The notes: generated from the letters alone by a model not told the origin. A stretch of DNA of 64,000 nt from Mermis nigrescens (GCA_036768485.1 JAVLUZ010000760.1:299597-363596); one strand, 5' to 3'; shown: positions 7,691 through 16,489, numbered from the stretch's first letter. Numbers and translations: made by a program.

Positions 7691-8945
7691 TCATATTGAA
7701 GGGCAGTATTTGATACCCCTCGCTTTAAAATCGTCAAGCATTATGCCCATGTCCATATCAGCATATAGTCTTTGAACCATTCTCAGAGAATTTAGGTGCA
7801 GTTTGATCATAGAATCATTGGGGTTATACAGTAGGGGAGGATACTGTCTCCCATTAACATCAACTTGAGCCCAAACGCACTTTTTAAGATTAAACATAAA
7901 CGGATTTGGGGGGGGGGTGCAAGATTTTTTGAAGGTCAAAAAATGGCCTTAAAAATGGTGGTATGGCAATAAAAACACCATTTTTCGACGTTTCTCATCA
8001 AGCACTATCCATTGGCATCAAAAAATTGCGAAAAAACGAAAAAAAATTTATTGAATTCTGGGGGGAGTATTTTGGTTTCTGGGAGGTGTGGTAATGACCA
8101 GTAAGAGAAAGCATTTCTACAAGCGTCACAATAATTAAATGCGGAACCCATCCAATATGTAGAACAAAATTTGTTAAATGTGTTTGCCCTACTAATAATT
8201 GCATAGTACAAACTATAGCATGATTTACATTATAATTTACTGCTTTATGTTGCAATGAACGTTTGATTGAAAGTATAGCGCTACTTTGCAAATTAACTCG
8301 CCTAACTTTTAGAACTATTTTGGTGACTGATAATTGTTCTTTTGGAAGAGCTGTACCTGACAATAAATGAAACTGAGTTGGGGAAGGAAAGAACGTGAGC
8401 AAAAATCTAATTCCTGGAATGATTGATTTATTTTGCAGTAGAAGATCTAAATGCAATCGTCCAGCCATATCTACCATGGCTCCTTTAGCAAACTTGTCAC
8501 AATGTTTGTCGAATCCAGGGTTCATATCTTCATCTACACCATTAAATTTATCTGCCTTATCTTTGTAATACATCTGAGGGACTCCAACTGCTCCTTTTTT
8601 AGCAGCCAAAGAGTACATGTATACTGTTTCTATGTATGCGCGATATGAATATGTTGAAGTTGCCTAATCAATTATTGTACCATTTGCCTTAAGCACAATA
8701 TCTTTAAAAAGCGAGTGTAAAGTTAAATTTTCAGGACCTATGCGCGCATCAGCTTTCAAAGCTGAGCCATCCGCTCTGATAATTTTGGCTCGAATTTTCA
8801 GTAAAAAATTTGGATTGGCCATTTAAGTGAAAGTTTCAGGCACATCAAACTGTATAGGTTTGCCTGATATGAGCGGATTGATTGGAAAGAAGTCTATCTC
8901 ATTTCCTCCAATTACATCAAATTCAATAGATTAATTTTTTGACAT
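7691..8945 (-). pseudogene. Second Polinton capsid protein, F54H12.2 type (set B), with three stops and a MITE inserted
   Basis: A highly diverged relative of the capsid gene at 1-783. The first ATG after the TATA box is 8945. Recognisable stretches include IEFDVIGGNEIDFF, KPIQFDVP, PNFLLKIRAKIIRADGS, TYSYRAYIETVYMYS, QMYYKDKADKFNGVDE, KGAMVDMAGRLHLDLLLQNK and, near the end, NGRQYPPLLYNPNDSMIKLH. Stops occur in frame at about 8930 (TAA), 8824 (TAA) and 8667 (TAG), and the frame changes near 8200. A truncated hAT-like MITE (7907-8090) interrupts the 3' third. Clearly an old inactive copy. The SYRAYIET motif followed by YYKD is the most diagnostic piece. Confidence 0.75.
7907..8090. mobile_element. 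Truncated hAT-like MITE (family R1) inside the capsid pseudogene
   Basis: Matches the R1 copies at 13.6, 26.1, 31.3, 32.8 and 51.5 kb (GGTCAAAAAATGGCCTTAAA, TTTCTCATCAAGCACTATCC, GAATTCTGGGGGG). The left GTGGGCAGC end is missing and no target duplication is visible. Confidence 0.75.
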
Positions 8946-9177
8946 ATTTTGAGTTGCGTAATGCAAAATTTGTAGAAAGTTTTGTTGTTGTTGATCTTTT
9001 TATTTTCTTTTCACGTACTTTTGGGTTCCTATTTATAGACCTTTTGCGCTTACCTGTCCCAACCTGAACAGGTCTTGTTTTACGTTTTGGTTTAATTATT
9101 ACACTGGCTTCAGTTGAAAACCCAGGCAGTGCTCTGCTTGATAAAAATGAAAATGGCTGATACATGATTGAATGCAT
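8923..9177 (-). CDS. Basic core-like protein (set B)
   Basis: An 84-residue frame from ATG 9177 (MHSIMYQPFSFLSSRALPGF). The second half is very basic (IIKPKRKTRPVQVGTGKRKR, KVREKKIKRS), as expected of a DNA-condensing virion core protein. Its TATA box (9219-9211) is 34 bp upstream. The frame passes through the next gene's TATA box and the reading may originally have stopped there. No clear homologue recognised; the assignment is from composition and position next to the capsid gene. Confidence 0.45.
   Translation of the reverse strand: MHSIMYQPFSFLSSRALPGFSTEASVIIKPKRKTRPVQVGTGKRKRSINRNPKVREKKIKRSTTTKLSTNFALRNSKYVKKLIY
9030..9040 (-). promoter_or_regulatory. TATA box GTCTATAAATA before the set B capsid gene
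   Basis: Minus strand GTCTATAAATA lying inside the 3' part of the basic protein gene. The first ATG downstream is 8945, 85 bp away, longer than elsewhere in the cluster. Confidence 0.5.
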
Positions 9178-9210
9178 ACTTTTATTTAAAATTTTGCATG
9201 TGGATTCTCA

Positions 9211-9219
9211 TATTTATAG
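9211..9219 (-). promoter_or_regulatory. TATA box CTATAAATA of the basic protein gene
   Basis: Minus strand CTATAAATA, 34 bp before ATG 9177, only a few bases after the stop codon (TAA 9224-9222) of the preceding gene. Confidence 0.6.
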
Positions 9220-9221
9220 CC

Positions 9222-9978
9222 TTATTGAATACTGGCTCGTTGAAAATGGAATTTTATAATTAATGGATTGTAAATGTTGAAAGAATTGTTACTTATATCT
9301 TCTATATTCAAATTTATAGATGATATATAACTTTTAAGAATACGATGATAAGATGGTGTAGCATAATTGTAATTCACTAAACCACTCAAGGGTGAAAACA
9401 CATCCATGCAGAGTATTTGTCTGTTATGAGACCCATAGCTTACAGGCACAATAAAGTCTGTTTCTAAATGAAAAACTGGCCTTGGAATATTTAATTTTAT
9501 GCTCACCTCTGATTTTTACAATTTCTTTAGGGATACTTGCTAGATATCTTTTATTAATCAGAAACCCAAGTGCATCAGCTAAAACCTCATCACTGAATCT
9601 TATTTGCGTTTTGTTTATATTTAAAATCGCATATCCTCCCTTATCTATATCTGAGTTAAAAGCATTTTTGGAATGCGCTGGTATTGCATTGTTCCACGCT
9701 TTTGTGAATTCATGTAAGCCCATATGAAACCAATTCTTTGGGAAGTCAAGAGCATTTAAGCCACTCTTTGGCTCGTCTGCCCTTGTATAGTAAATTTCAT
9801 TTTCATGGGTGAAAGGCAATTGACATATAATTTGCGTAACAGCTACCTCCCACTCATTTCGGAAGCTTAGGGGTTTTAGTAAATAGAAAACGTACTCGCC
9901 TTTGTGTCTAGTGACGTTAGAGTCAGTTGACTCGAAATAAAAATCAAAATTGTTTGGTCATGTTGAAAAATCATCCAT
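9222..9978 (-). pseudogene. Conserved Polinton structural-type protein (set B), lightly damaged
   Basis: About 250 residues. An ATG at 9978 (MDDFST) is followed by an in-frame TGA, then a long readable frame: NNFDFYFESTDSNV, LSFRNEWEVAVTQIICQLPF, FSDEVLADALGFLINK. After a one-base shift near 9500 it continues with FHLETDFIVPVSYGSHNRQ, DVFSPLSGLVNYNYATPSYH and a C-terminal IIKFHFQR. The N-terminal WEV motif after a proline/leucine strand and the C-terminal beta-rich ending in a hydrophobic-H-F-R string match a conserved Polinton gene that I cannot name with certainty; a minor capsid or penton-type role is plausible. Its 3' end abuts the basic protein promoter. Confidence 0.55.
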
Positions 9979-11037
9979 GTTTTTTTCTAAATATATGAGT
10001 GACCCAGATATCAAACTTTCCTGGTTACCCTCGCCATCATACTAAATAATCAGTTTTATTGCCTTTCTTACGCGTTTTCAAAATCTTTTCAATCACGTAC
10101 AAATCATCAATTTTTGTTTCAATTTTTTGCAGTTCAGACTCATAAAAAATACCCTCAACCTTTTCACCTATTTGGTCTTCTAAAACATAAATGGGTGGGG
10201 TTCAAGCATATCTGTCTTTAATTACAAAAAACGCCTTTGTCCAGTTTGGACAAAATCCTTTTTCAAAAGTGTGCTTAACTTTACTCAGTTGGACCTTATC
10301 GCCAATATTAAATTGAAAGACAACTTTCTTTTTATCAATCCTAAATGCTCTATTCAAATTTTCTGTCTAATTTTTTATGGTCACATTAGCTGGCGTTGTA
10401 CCTATCCTACAATGCTTTGAGCAATTATAATTTTTCATCAAGTCAGGTAATACATCAATAAATTTATACAAATTGCTCTTGGTGAAGTACCACCACATAT
10501 GTTCTTTAAGCGTGCGATTAAAACGTTCAACTATGCTAGCTTTTGTTTTGCTTCTGGTCATCAAAAAATTGATAGATTCAGATTTTAGAAATTTCTGGAA
10601 CTCCTTGTTTGTGAATCTAATCCCAGCATCTGTTTGCAGCTTGTATGATTTTTGATTTAATGAATTTGAAATTATTTGAAAAGCAGTCAGAACATCTTTT
10701 GAACTTTTGGATTTTAGAGGAACAGACTATGCGTATTTTGAAAAATGTCTATACAATTAAAGAGATACTTGAAATAATTGTTAAACTTGCTTAAAGACTG
10801 CAGATCTACAATATCAGCTTTTCATTGCCCATAAATGCTACTTACTAACACTTTATTCCGAGAATACCGCTTGAGGGCGGGTTTGTGTAATATATAGGTG
10901 GGCTGCTTTTCCAACCATCCTTTCACGTAGGACTGGTCTATTTTTGGCTTAACTTCTTTAGCCCTCTCATTTAGCTGTTCCATGCTACTATACCCCGTTT
11001 TAGGGTTGTAATATATTTGCTTTAACACTTTTTCCAT
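9974..11037 (-). pseudogene. Second Polinton integrase with chromodomain (set B), degraded
   Basis: Start ATG 11037 (MEKVLKQIYYNPKTGYSSME) is well supported by the TATA box 32 bp upstream. It shares VKGWLEKQPTYILHKPALKR and SIVERFNRTLKEHMWWYF with the set A integrase and looks like a paralogue rather than a recent copy. The catalytic core is broken by several stops and shifts (10.83-10.56 kb). The C-terminal chromodomain reads DYLV, then TGA where Arg is expected, WRG, then TAA where Tyr is expected, PGKFDIWV. Both stops therefore fall on conserved residues. It would act as a DDE integrase if intact. Confidence 0.75.
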
Positions 11038-11068
11038 TTTTTAATTTCATTTTAATAGTCATAACAAA

Positions 11069-11076
11069 TATTTATA
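11069..11076 (-). promoter_or_regulatory. TATA box of the set B integrase, containing the upstream gene's stop codon
   Basis: Minus strand TATAAATA. Its TAA (11074-11072) is also the stop codon of the FW-motif gene (codons TTA GTA TAA). It is 32 bp before ATG 11037. Confidence 0.7.
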
Positions 11077-11347
11077 CTAAGCAACAGCAAACATAATGCA
11101 AAATACAGTTATCATATAAATGCTCGAACATATTCTTTCCATTTGCATCGAATCCTTGCCAGAGACCATACATTTCTTTGAGATCTTTTTGTGGGATGCA
11201 ACGTTTTAAATCCTGAGCAAAATTCGAAAAGGCGTCCTTTTTCTCGGCCTCCTTCCATTCTGCCTTAAACTCAGGACTCATTAATGACCAAAAGAATGTG
11301 CCTATTTTTTGGGTATCCCTAACGTAAATGAATCGCGCATTGGCCAT
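11072..11347 (-). CDS. FW-motif protein, set B copy
   Basis: From ATG 11347 (MANARFIYVRDTQKIG) the frame holds the clearest form of the shared motif, TFFWSLMSPEFKAEW, followed by a helical charged region (KEAEKKDAFSNFAQDLKR) and KEMYGLWQGF, which resembles LFKLWGSF in the set A copy (3719-3925). The frame is open upstream of this ATG to a TAG near 11420, and a further ATG overlaps the TATA box at 11440-11450, so the native N-terminus is unsure. Ends HYVCCCLV. No known domain recognised; conserved position next to the integrase in both sets suggests a dedicated viral function. Confidence 0.5.
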   Translation of the reverse strand: MANARFIYVRDTQKIGTFFWSLMSPEFKAEWKEAEKKDAFSNFAQDLKRCIPQKDLKEMYGLWQGFDANGKNMFEHLYDNCILHYVCCCLV

Positions 11348-11439
11348 TTCAACTAGCTTTAGAACAAAGTGATGATACAATAGTTTGCCTGGAGATGATA
11401 TTGTTAAATATGCAAATGGCTAAAAATAAAACGAGGTCA

Positions 11440-11450
11440 TATTTATAGAC
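11440..11450 (-). promoter_or_regulatory. TATA box GTCTATAAATA before the FW-motif gene
   Basis: Minus strand GTCTATAAATA, a few bases after the TAA (11455-11453) of the Cys-rich gene. Same core as at 1233-1243 and 9030-9040. Confidence 0.6.
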
Positions 11451-11452
11451 TT

Positions 11453-11838
11453 TTAGTTAGCAGGCTTATTCTTATCATCCTCGACCAGCTGCTCAGAGTA
11501 GCGTTTTAATACTCTCTGCCCTGCTTCTAGCATTGCCCTGTTGACATTGCAACATCTGGGGCATAACTAAATGTTAGCATACCAACAGCCGCCATTGGTT
11601 TTGAAAAATTCTAGCTCCAAAGATGCTTTTTGACAAAAACAACATAGCTGAACCATAAGAGGGTACATGGCTCTCTCTAAATTTCTACCAAAATGCTCAA
11701 TGGGTGGCCTGATAGACCTCCCATACAGTTTTTTTCCGTATCAGTACAAGGACGTTTTAAGTGCTCCTTAATGTCCATAATAGGACGTTTTGGCTGTTCC
11801 TTAATTTCCATAATAGGCTGTTGCTTAATTTCCTCCAT
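11453..11838 (-). pseudogene. Cys-rich protein with short N-terminal tandem repeat (Polinton cluster), damaged
   Basis: ATG 11838 opens a frame with a three-fold repeat: KQQPIMEIKEQPKRPIMDIK and then a third, looser KEHLKRP. After a shift in an A-run near 11730 it reads KLYGRSIRPPIEHFGRNLER, then LCCFCQKAS and, past an in-frame TAG, LCPRCCN. The spacing of the CFC and CPRC pairs suggests a zinc-binding site. It ends KNKPAN with TAA next to the following TATA box. About 125 residues. Function unknown; a zinc-ribbon-like regulator is one possibility. The TATA-like box at 11884-11895 is about 46 bp upstream. Confidence 0.45.
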
Positions 11839-11883
11839 TTTTTGATTTTAGAAAAACACAAGTTTTATCAACCCAAGATTACT

Positions 11884-11910
11884 AGTATTTACAGATGTTG
11901 TTTATAAATA
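11884..11910. promoter_or_regulatory. Divergent pair of TATA boxes
   Basis: Minus strand TCTGTAAATACT (11895-11884) faces the Cys-rich gene (ATG 11838). Plus strand TTTATAAATA (11901-11910) faces the plus-strand FW-motif genes (ATG 11948). Both spacings fit the cluster pattern. Confidence 0.55.
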
Positions 11911-11947
11911 TCAGTGAGTATTGTATTTAAAAACCGCATTATAAAGA

Positions 11948-12060
11948 ATGGCATCCAAAGGAGAATGTATTTACAAACACATTTCTTTACACCTTGTCAA
12001 GTACGGTAGATGTAGACAAAGAAAAACTAGGGAGGTACTTTTGGCCAAAAATGATACAAG
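11948..12060 (+). pseudogene. FW-motif protein remnant
   Basis: ATG 11948 (MASKGECIYKHISLHLV) lies about 40 bp after a TATA box. A frameshift near 12000 leads to DKEKLGRYFWPKMIQAYR, almost the same core as the set A copy (LGAYFWPKMSKQYR). The frame then hits TAG. This identifies a further member of the FW-motif family. Confidence 0.45.
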
Positions 12061-12239
12061 CATATAGAGTTTAGCAATGAAACAAAAGAGTATAACAAAA
12101 ACTTCTTTGTAAAATGTATTGATGATCATATTATTTACGATATACTGTTGGGGTGAAGCCCCATTTTCAAAAGTATATGAAGGGAAAAAACAGGAAATGA
12201 GGTCATTGTTCATTAGTTTTCCACACTGAGCAGTTGGTT

Positions 12240-12605
12240 ATGGAGTCCTTTATTGTTTTTTGCACTCAACTTGTATCCATTCACACTTATGAAAACAAAG
12301 ACTTGGTACACATAGCCACATATTTTTGGAACCAATTTACCAATCATCACAAAGGTCAATGGAAAATAGATGCAGAATTATACAGTCAAGCCAAAAATTT
12401 GACTGGAAAAAGAAAAATTTGTGGTTTTTGGCACTTTGTCATTTTGCTAGAGCGAGCCTGGACAAATTACATAGAAGGACTGTTCTACTATATTTGGGGA
12501 GGAATGAAGCCAGAATACAAGGCAAAATGGATACATAGTGATGCACAGATAGTTGATTATGAAATTAATTGTTTTATAAATTTGTATGAAAGTTTGACAT
12601 TATAA
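12240..12605 (+). CDS. Two-domain FW-motif protein
   Basis: An intact 121-residue frame from ATG 12240 (MESFIVFCTQLVSIHTY). It contains two copies of the FW core: HIATYFWNQFTNHHKGQW in the first half and YYIWGGMKPEYKAKW in the second. The second closely matches FFWSLMSPEFKAEW of the 11072-11347 protein. The duplicated architecture shows that the roughly 55-residue unit is a real domain and can be fused in tandem. No homology to a named family is recognised. It is on the opposite strand from the other set B genes and is the last recognisable gene of the cluster. Confidence 0.55.
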   Translation: MESFIVFCTQLVSIHTYENKDLVHIATYFWNQFTNHHKGQWKIDAELYSQAKNLTGKRKICGFWHFVILLERAWTNYIEGLFYYIWGGMKPEYKAKWIHSDAQIVDYEINCFINLYESLTL

Positions 12606-13598
12606 TAAAGAAAAAAGTGTAAAAAATGGTTAGCTATTGGTTGACTGCACTTGGGCAGCTCAAGCCCGTTTGGCATCGTCAAGCTTGCTAACCGCAAATG
12701 GGTACTCACCTTTCTTCATCCCACTCTTCTTCCTAAAAACAAAAGTGTAAACACTTTACACTCTGGATGACCCCTGGTACCCCTTAAGGCCTTTGCCCCC
12801 CTTTACACTGGTACCCACAAAACACAACAATATTGTCTTACCCCTCTTCCACAACCTATATTGCCTATTGTTAAGGAACAAGCTGGTTTCAGAACCCGCT
12901 TTTACTGTAGAACCCCTTTTTCAGGACCCCCTCCACTTAGACCTACTGACGGGTCAGGGCAGGTCTTGCAACCACCACCTACCCCGGGCATGTCCAGGCA
13001 CGCCCTGGCGTGCCTGTGCGGGCCAAACTCCTATCCTTCATCATTAAATATGTTATAACGTTGCTCCACAGGGGGCCACGGTATACTACTGACATCTTTA
13101 TTCTCAGTTGCAAAATACCTGTTAGAAAATTATTTATCAATTTGTAATAGCTATGTCTACAAAATATTGAATACAAAAAAACCAGAATTGACCAAGTGTA
13201 GATAGTCACTTCTTGTCTGAATAGAAAAAGGCTAAAAGTTACCATCTGCCAGTTAATCAATTCTGGCCTGGAAGAAAAATTGCTTAATATCAGATAACAA
13301 ATTACATGTACTTAATATCTATGTGAATAACAATTCTTGCAGTTAGTAACTTCTGGCATACATAGAAAACGTTTAGGAGGCAACAGATATCATAATAAGT
13401 CCATTTTAGAGAAAATTGTAGATAGTCACTTCTGGCTCCAAACCCACAGATTACTTCAAAGGACAAAGATTTGACTCAAATGATGGTGTGAAATCAGAAG
13501 TTTCCAATTGGTTGCATAGCCAACCTGTAACCTTTTGGTTACAAGGTTTAGACAAGTGTAGGGAATGTTGGTTAAAGTATTTTAACCTTAGTGGTGAC
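12606..13598. other. Intergenic, no gene seen
   Basis: Contains a pyrimidine-rich, GC-richer stretch (about 12.75-13.05 kb) and two separate copies of GTAGATAGTCACTTCT (13197 and 13420) hinting at an old local duplication. No supported coding region. Confidence 0.5.
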
Positions 13599-13879
13599 CA
13601 GAGGTGGGCAGCACCAAAATTGTGGGGGGGGTGGGGTGAAAAAATTTCTGGGGAGGAGGGTGGAAAAATTTTGAAAGGTCAAAAAATGGTCTTAAAAGTG
13701 GTTGTATGGCGAAAAAAACACTATTTTTCGACGTTTCTCATTGAGCACTATCACTGGCATCTAAAAAATTGCTAAAAAAGCAAAAAAAAATTTTCTGGGG
13801 GTGGAGTATTCTGATTTTTGGGGGGTTTTCTACTTCTGGAGGGGGTACATACCACCCCAAACCCCCACGCCCATGTGTG
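13599..13879. mobile_element. hAT-like MITE, family R1
   Basis: 281 bp, starting CAGAGGTGGGCAGCACC and ending GCCCATGTGTG (short imperfect inverted ends). It is flanked by the exact 8-bp duplication GTGGTGAC at 13591-13598 and 13880-13887. The 8-bp duplication and CA..GGTGGGC ends are typical of hAT elements. Non-coding. Confidence 0.85.
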
Positions 13880-13959
13880 GTGGTGACTACCTTTAAAAAT
13901 AAAGTATTTTTGTTACTGAAGCTCACTCCTATGCAAAAATGGCATGCCTTTGCTAAACA

Positions 13960-14504
13960 TGTAGCGTATTAATATGTGAAAATATTAGCGCTGACAAATG
14001 ACTTTGAATCCCTTCCAGACTAGGGGCCTTCTCCTGCTTCAAGTGTAATCACTATCTAGTATCAATCTTGTCGAGAACAATTATTATTATAACTCAACGC
14101 AATGTTAAATCAAATAACAATACATTACTTCATAATAATTACACTACACAATAAATGTCGGAACAACTCCGACCCACGCTACTATTACTCAACCTTCCAT
14201 CTTAACCTATCGTTCCAACACTAACTATCTCAATCGAAAATGATCAACTTTGTACAAAAACGTATGAACAAATTTGCCTAGAGAAAACTGAAAAGACGCT
14301 AAAAACGGCGTCGTCTTAAATAAATATTAAGTGACAAATACATAGATGAACACTGAGACATGCTAATAAATGTCTTAAACGTGAAACGACAAGAAATGCG
14401 TATTAAAGCGTAAACTGTAAGAAATCTATTTACAACGTGTTCAGAAATGTAGCAAATGTTAATATCAACTTTAAACAAATAAGCTTTTCTTGTTCCACGC
14501 TACA
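13960..14504 (-). repeat. 3' LTR of the gypsy element (complete)
   Basis: 545 bp from TGTAGCGTATTAATATG to CCACGCTACA. It matches 21341-21698 plus about 25571-25755. On the minus strand it is preceded by a G-rich tract (CCGGAGGGG). Confidence 0.9.
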
Positions 14505-14515
14505 CCCCTCCGGCA
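14505..14515 (-). other. Polypurine tract of the gypsy element
   Basis: The minus strand reads CCGGAGGGG immediately before the 3' LTR, the expected place of the plus-strand primer. Confidence 0.55.
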
Positions 14516-14550
14516 CTAAGAGAAAATTCTCCCATTCCTAAGAACTAAAC

Positions 14551-15887
14551 TTACAAAACACGACTAGTATCGTTAGGGTGTCGACGACGATGATGACGAT
14601 TATGACGACAATGAGGCAACACGACCCAAAAAGCATCTTTGATCGACTTGGCCTCAACTCCCAATTTTTCCTTGGCTTTATCAAAAATTCGGGCTCGACG
14701 AGCAAACGTATGTGTGTTGACTTGCATGTCCATTCGTCGACGCAGTACCCTTTTCATCAAAATCGCATGCAAACCGCACAAAATATCATACAAATTTCCA
14801 CGGCTGTCGAGGAACTGGTCACAAAATTCGTTCCAGCGAGTGCCGTAACGATATGCTTTTCTCCAAGCTCGTTTAAAATCGTACGCATCGGTCTTTACAC
14901 GTCGATCTAAATTTGGCGGCAAAGCATCTAAGCGCTCCTGGACAATTAATTCGACGACTTCTGGCAAAATAGTTGGAGGAGGAGTCTCCAAACCCAACGT
15001 AACGACGCTATTTTGGGGATTGGATGGGGGAGGAGTCTCCTTGACCACCACAATCCCCAAACGCGACCCTAACGTAGACGCCACAGAACCGTCGATCCAC
15101 ACGCCCAATACGCTCCAAAGCAAACCAACTTCTAACGCTGCCAACGCATCTCTCGCCGCATAAACGACCATCGTAGGCAAAAATTATGCAACGATCGGTT
15201 CCAAAATAACCCGTAGCCGCGATTTTCTTTGGGCAGTTCGAGCCCAAACCCATAACGAACGAACAACGCCAAGGTAGCTTTATTCGAGCTCCAGGCGTCC
15301 GGAAAATTACCAAGTCGCCTTTGACGTTCCAGATGACAATACCGACGAAATAAATTGTGAATTTTGGTACGACCAAACAATACAATGTCGCCAAACAAAT
15401 GGCAAAGCGCTCTGATATCTTGGTCGAAGTCCTGGCCAAACTTAATAATCGACGCGTCTTTGAGCAAGCTCACCAGCGAGTCTGGTAGCTGATTGAATCG
15501 ATGAAGGTCAAAAATATAAACCAAACCATCCAAATTAGCTATTTGGATGATGCGAGCGAAACCGCCCTTCGCATCTTTCTCAATCGAAGGCGACGAAAAT
15601 TTTTTCTGCCAAGTAGGCCATTTTCGATATTCGCAATGCCAATTAACAAATTCGGCGTCGATTCCTAGCACGATCGGAAAATCAGGCGCCCATGGCGTCC
15701 TCAAAACCTCAATCGCACGCCAACAATCCTCCAAATTTTGAACAGCACAAACTCGATGTAGTTGAAATGGCTCGCGACCCAAAGCTTGCAGCCAACCACG
15801 ACAAATCGGTCCAAATTTCGTTTCATCTACTCTCTCAAGATTTTCGAGCATTTCTCGAGGTCGACCGAATGGCAAAAAATCCGACAT
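14551..15887 (-). CDS. DEDDy 3'-5' exonuclease (mut-7/EXD-like) in the env position of the gypsy element
   Basis: Exonuclease of the RNase D/WRN/mut-7 superfamily. From ATG 15887 (MSDFLPFGRPREMLENL): Exo I motif GIDAEF at about residue 82, IIQIANLDGLVYIFDL, Exo II SIIKFGQDFDQDIRAL at about residue 145, then ATLALFVRYGFGLELPKENR. A one-base shift near 15180 leads to the Exo III motif VVYAARDALAALEVG, so all catalytic residues of the DEDDy set are present. A Pro-rich linker and a basic C-terminal domain (to 14551) bring the total to roughly 430 residues. The G.DFDQD form resembles mut-7/EXD3-type exonucleases. It lies between the PWWP stop and the 3' LTR, inside the LTR pair, so it belongs to the element. 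Its codons look more GC-rich than pol, suggesting capture from a cellular gene. Confidence 0.8.
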
Positions 15888-16037
15888 AATTTGCAAAAAT
15901 TGAATGCGTTTCTAAAAAATTCGAAAACGCGTTTTGCACTTAAAACTTAGGCAAAAGAGAAGTAGCAAGGCAAGATTAGCGTATTAATTAACAAAACTAT
16001 CAACTAATACTATGTACAAATATGCCAAGTAGCATAA

Positions 16038-16489
16038 TTAATTATCAGACAATTCTGCAGCCTGTATTTCCGGGCAGTCCTGACAGGCCATTTTAAATGC
16101 TTCAGAAAATCCTTTCATTCGATTATTAGCAAACAAGTGAGTACTTGTTTCAAATGAAATTACTTTTTCTGATTCGCAAAGTCCGAAACATTTCTTTAAA
16201 ACGTAGAAACGTACTGGAACTTTTTCGTAATCCTTAAGATTTAATTTTGCCGGAATGTCCGTAAAATTAATCACTTTAGCTGGCCAAAATGGATAACCTT
16301 TAATCTTAGCAAAGACTACGTCGCCAACTTTGAAATTTTGCCTTAATTTTGAATTTTCAAAATTCTCAGCTTTTTTCAAACGATTAACGTGTACTAACTT
16401 TGAAAAGCGTTCGTCCGCAATTAAAGTTATTTTTACATTTAAATTGGAAATTTTTTCGCTTATTTTAAATGGTCCATCCCATTTTAAAG
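16038..16489 (-). CDS. Integrase C-terminal extension with GPY/F motif and PWWP domain (shifted frame of pol)
   Basis: Direct continuation of the integrase after a one-base shift in a run of four C (about 16500). It reads LALKWDGPFKISEKI (the GPY/F motif of gypsy integrases), then FSKLVHVNRLKKAENFENSK and a PWWP domain: FKVGDVVFAKIKGYPFWPAK, VPVRFYVLKKCFGLCESEKV and a helical end with KGFSEAFKMACQ. PWWP domains read methylated H3K36 and bind DNA. Its place is exactly where chromoviruses carry a chromodomain, so a targeting role is the natural inference. It ends at TAA 16038, about 150 bp before the exonuclease ATG. Expression would need a programmed shift, or the shift is damage. Confidence 0.8.

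Noticed and set aside
2438..11420. Several in-frame TAA/TAG codons inside conserved viral genes suggested stop-codon reassignment.
   Set aside because: In-frame TGA also occurs (AT-hook gene, and set B chromodomain where Arg is expected), one TAA replaces a conserved Ile and another a Tyr, and frameshifts are frequent. Simple decay explains all.
14578..14910. A 110-codon plus-strand frame.
   Set aside because: Antisense to the exonuclease gene, without recognisable features.
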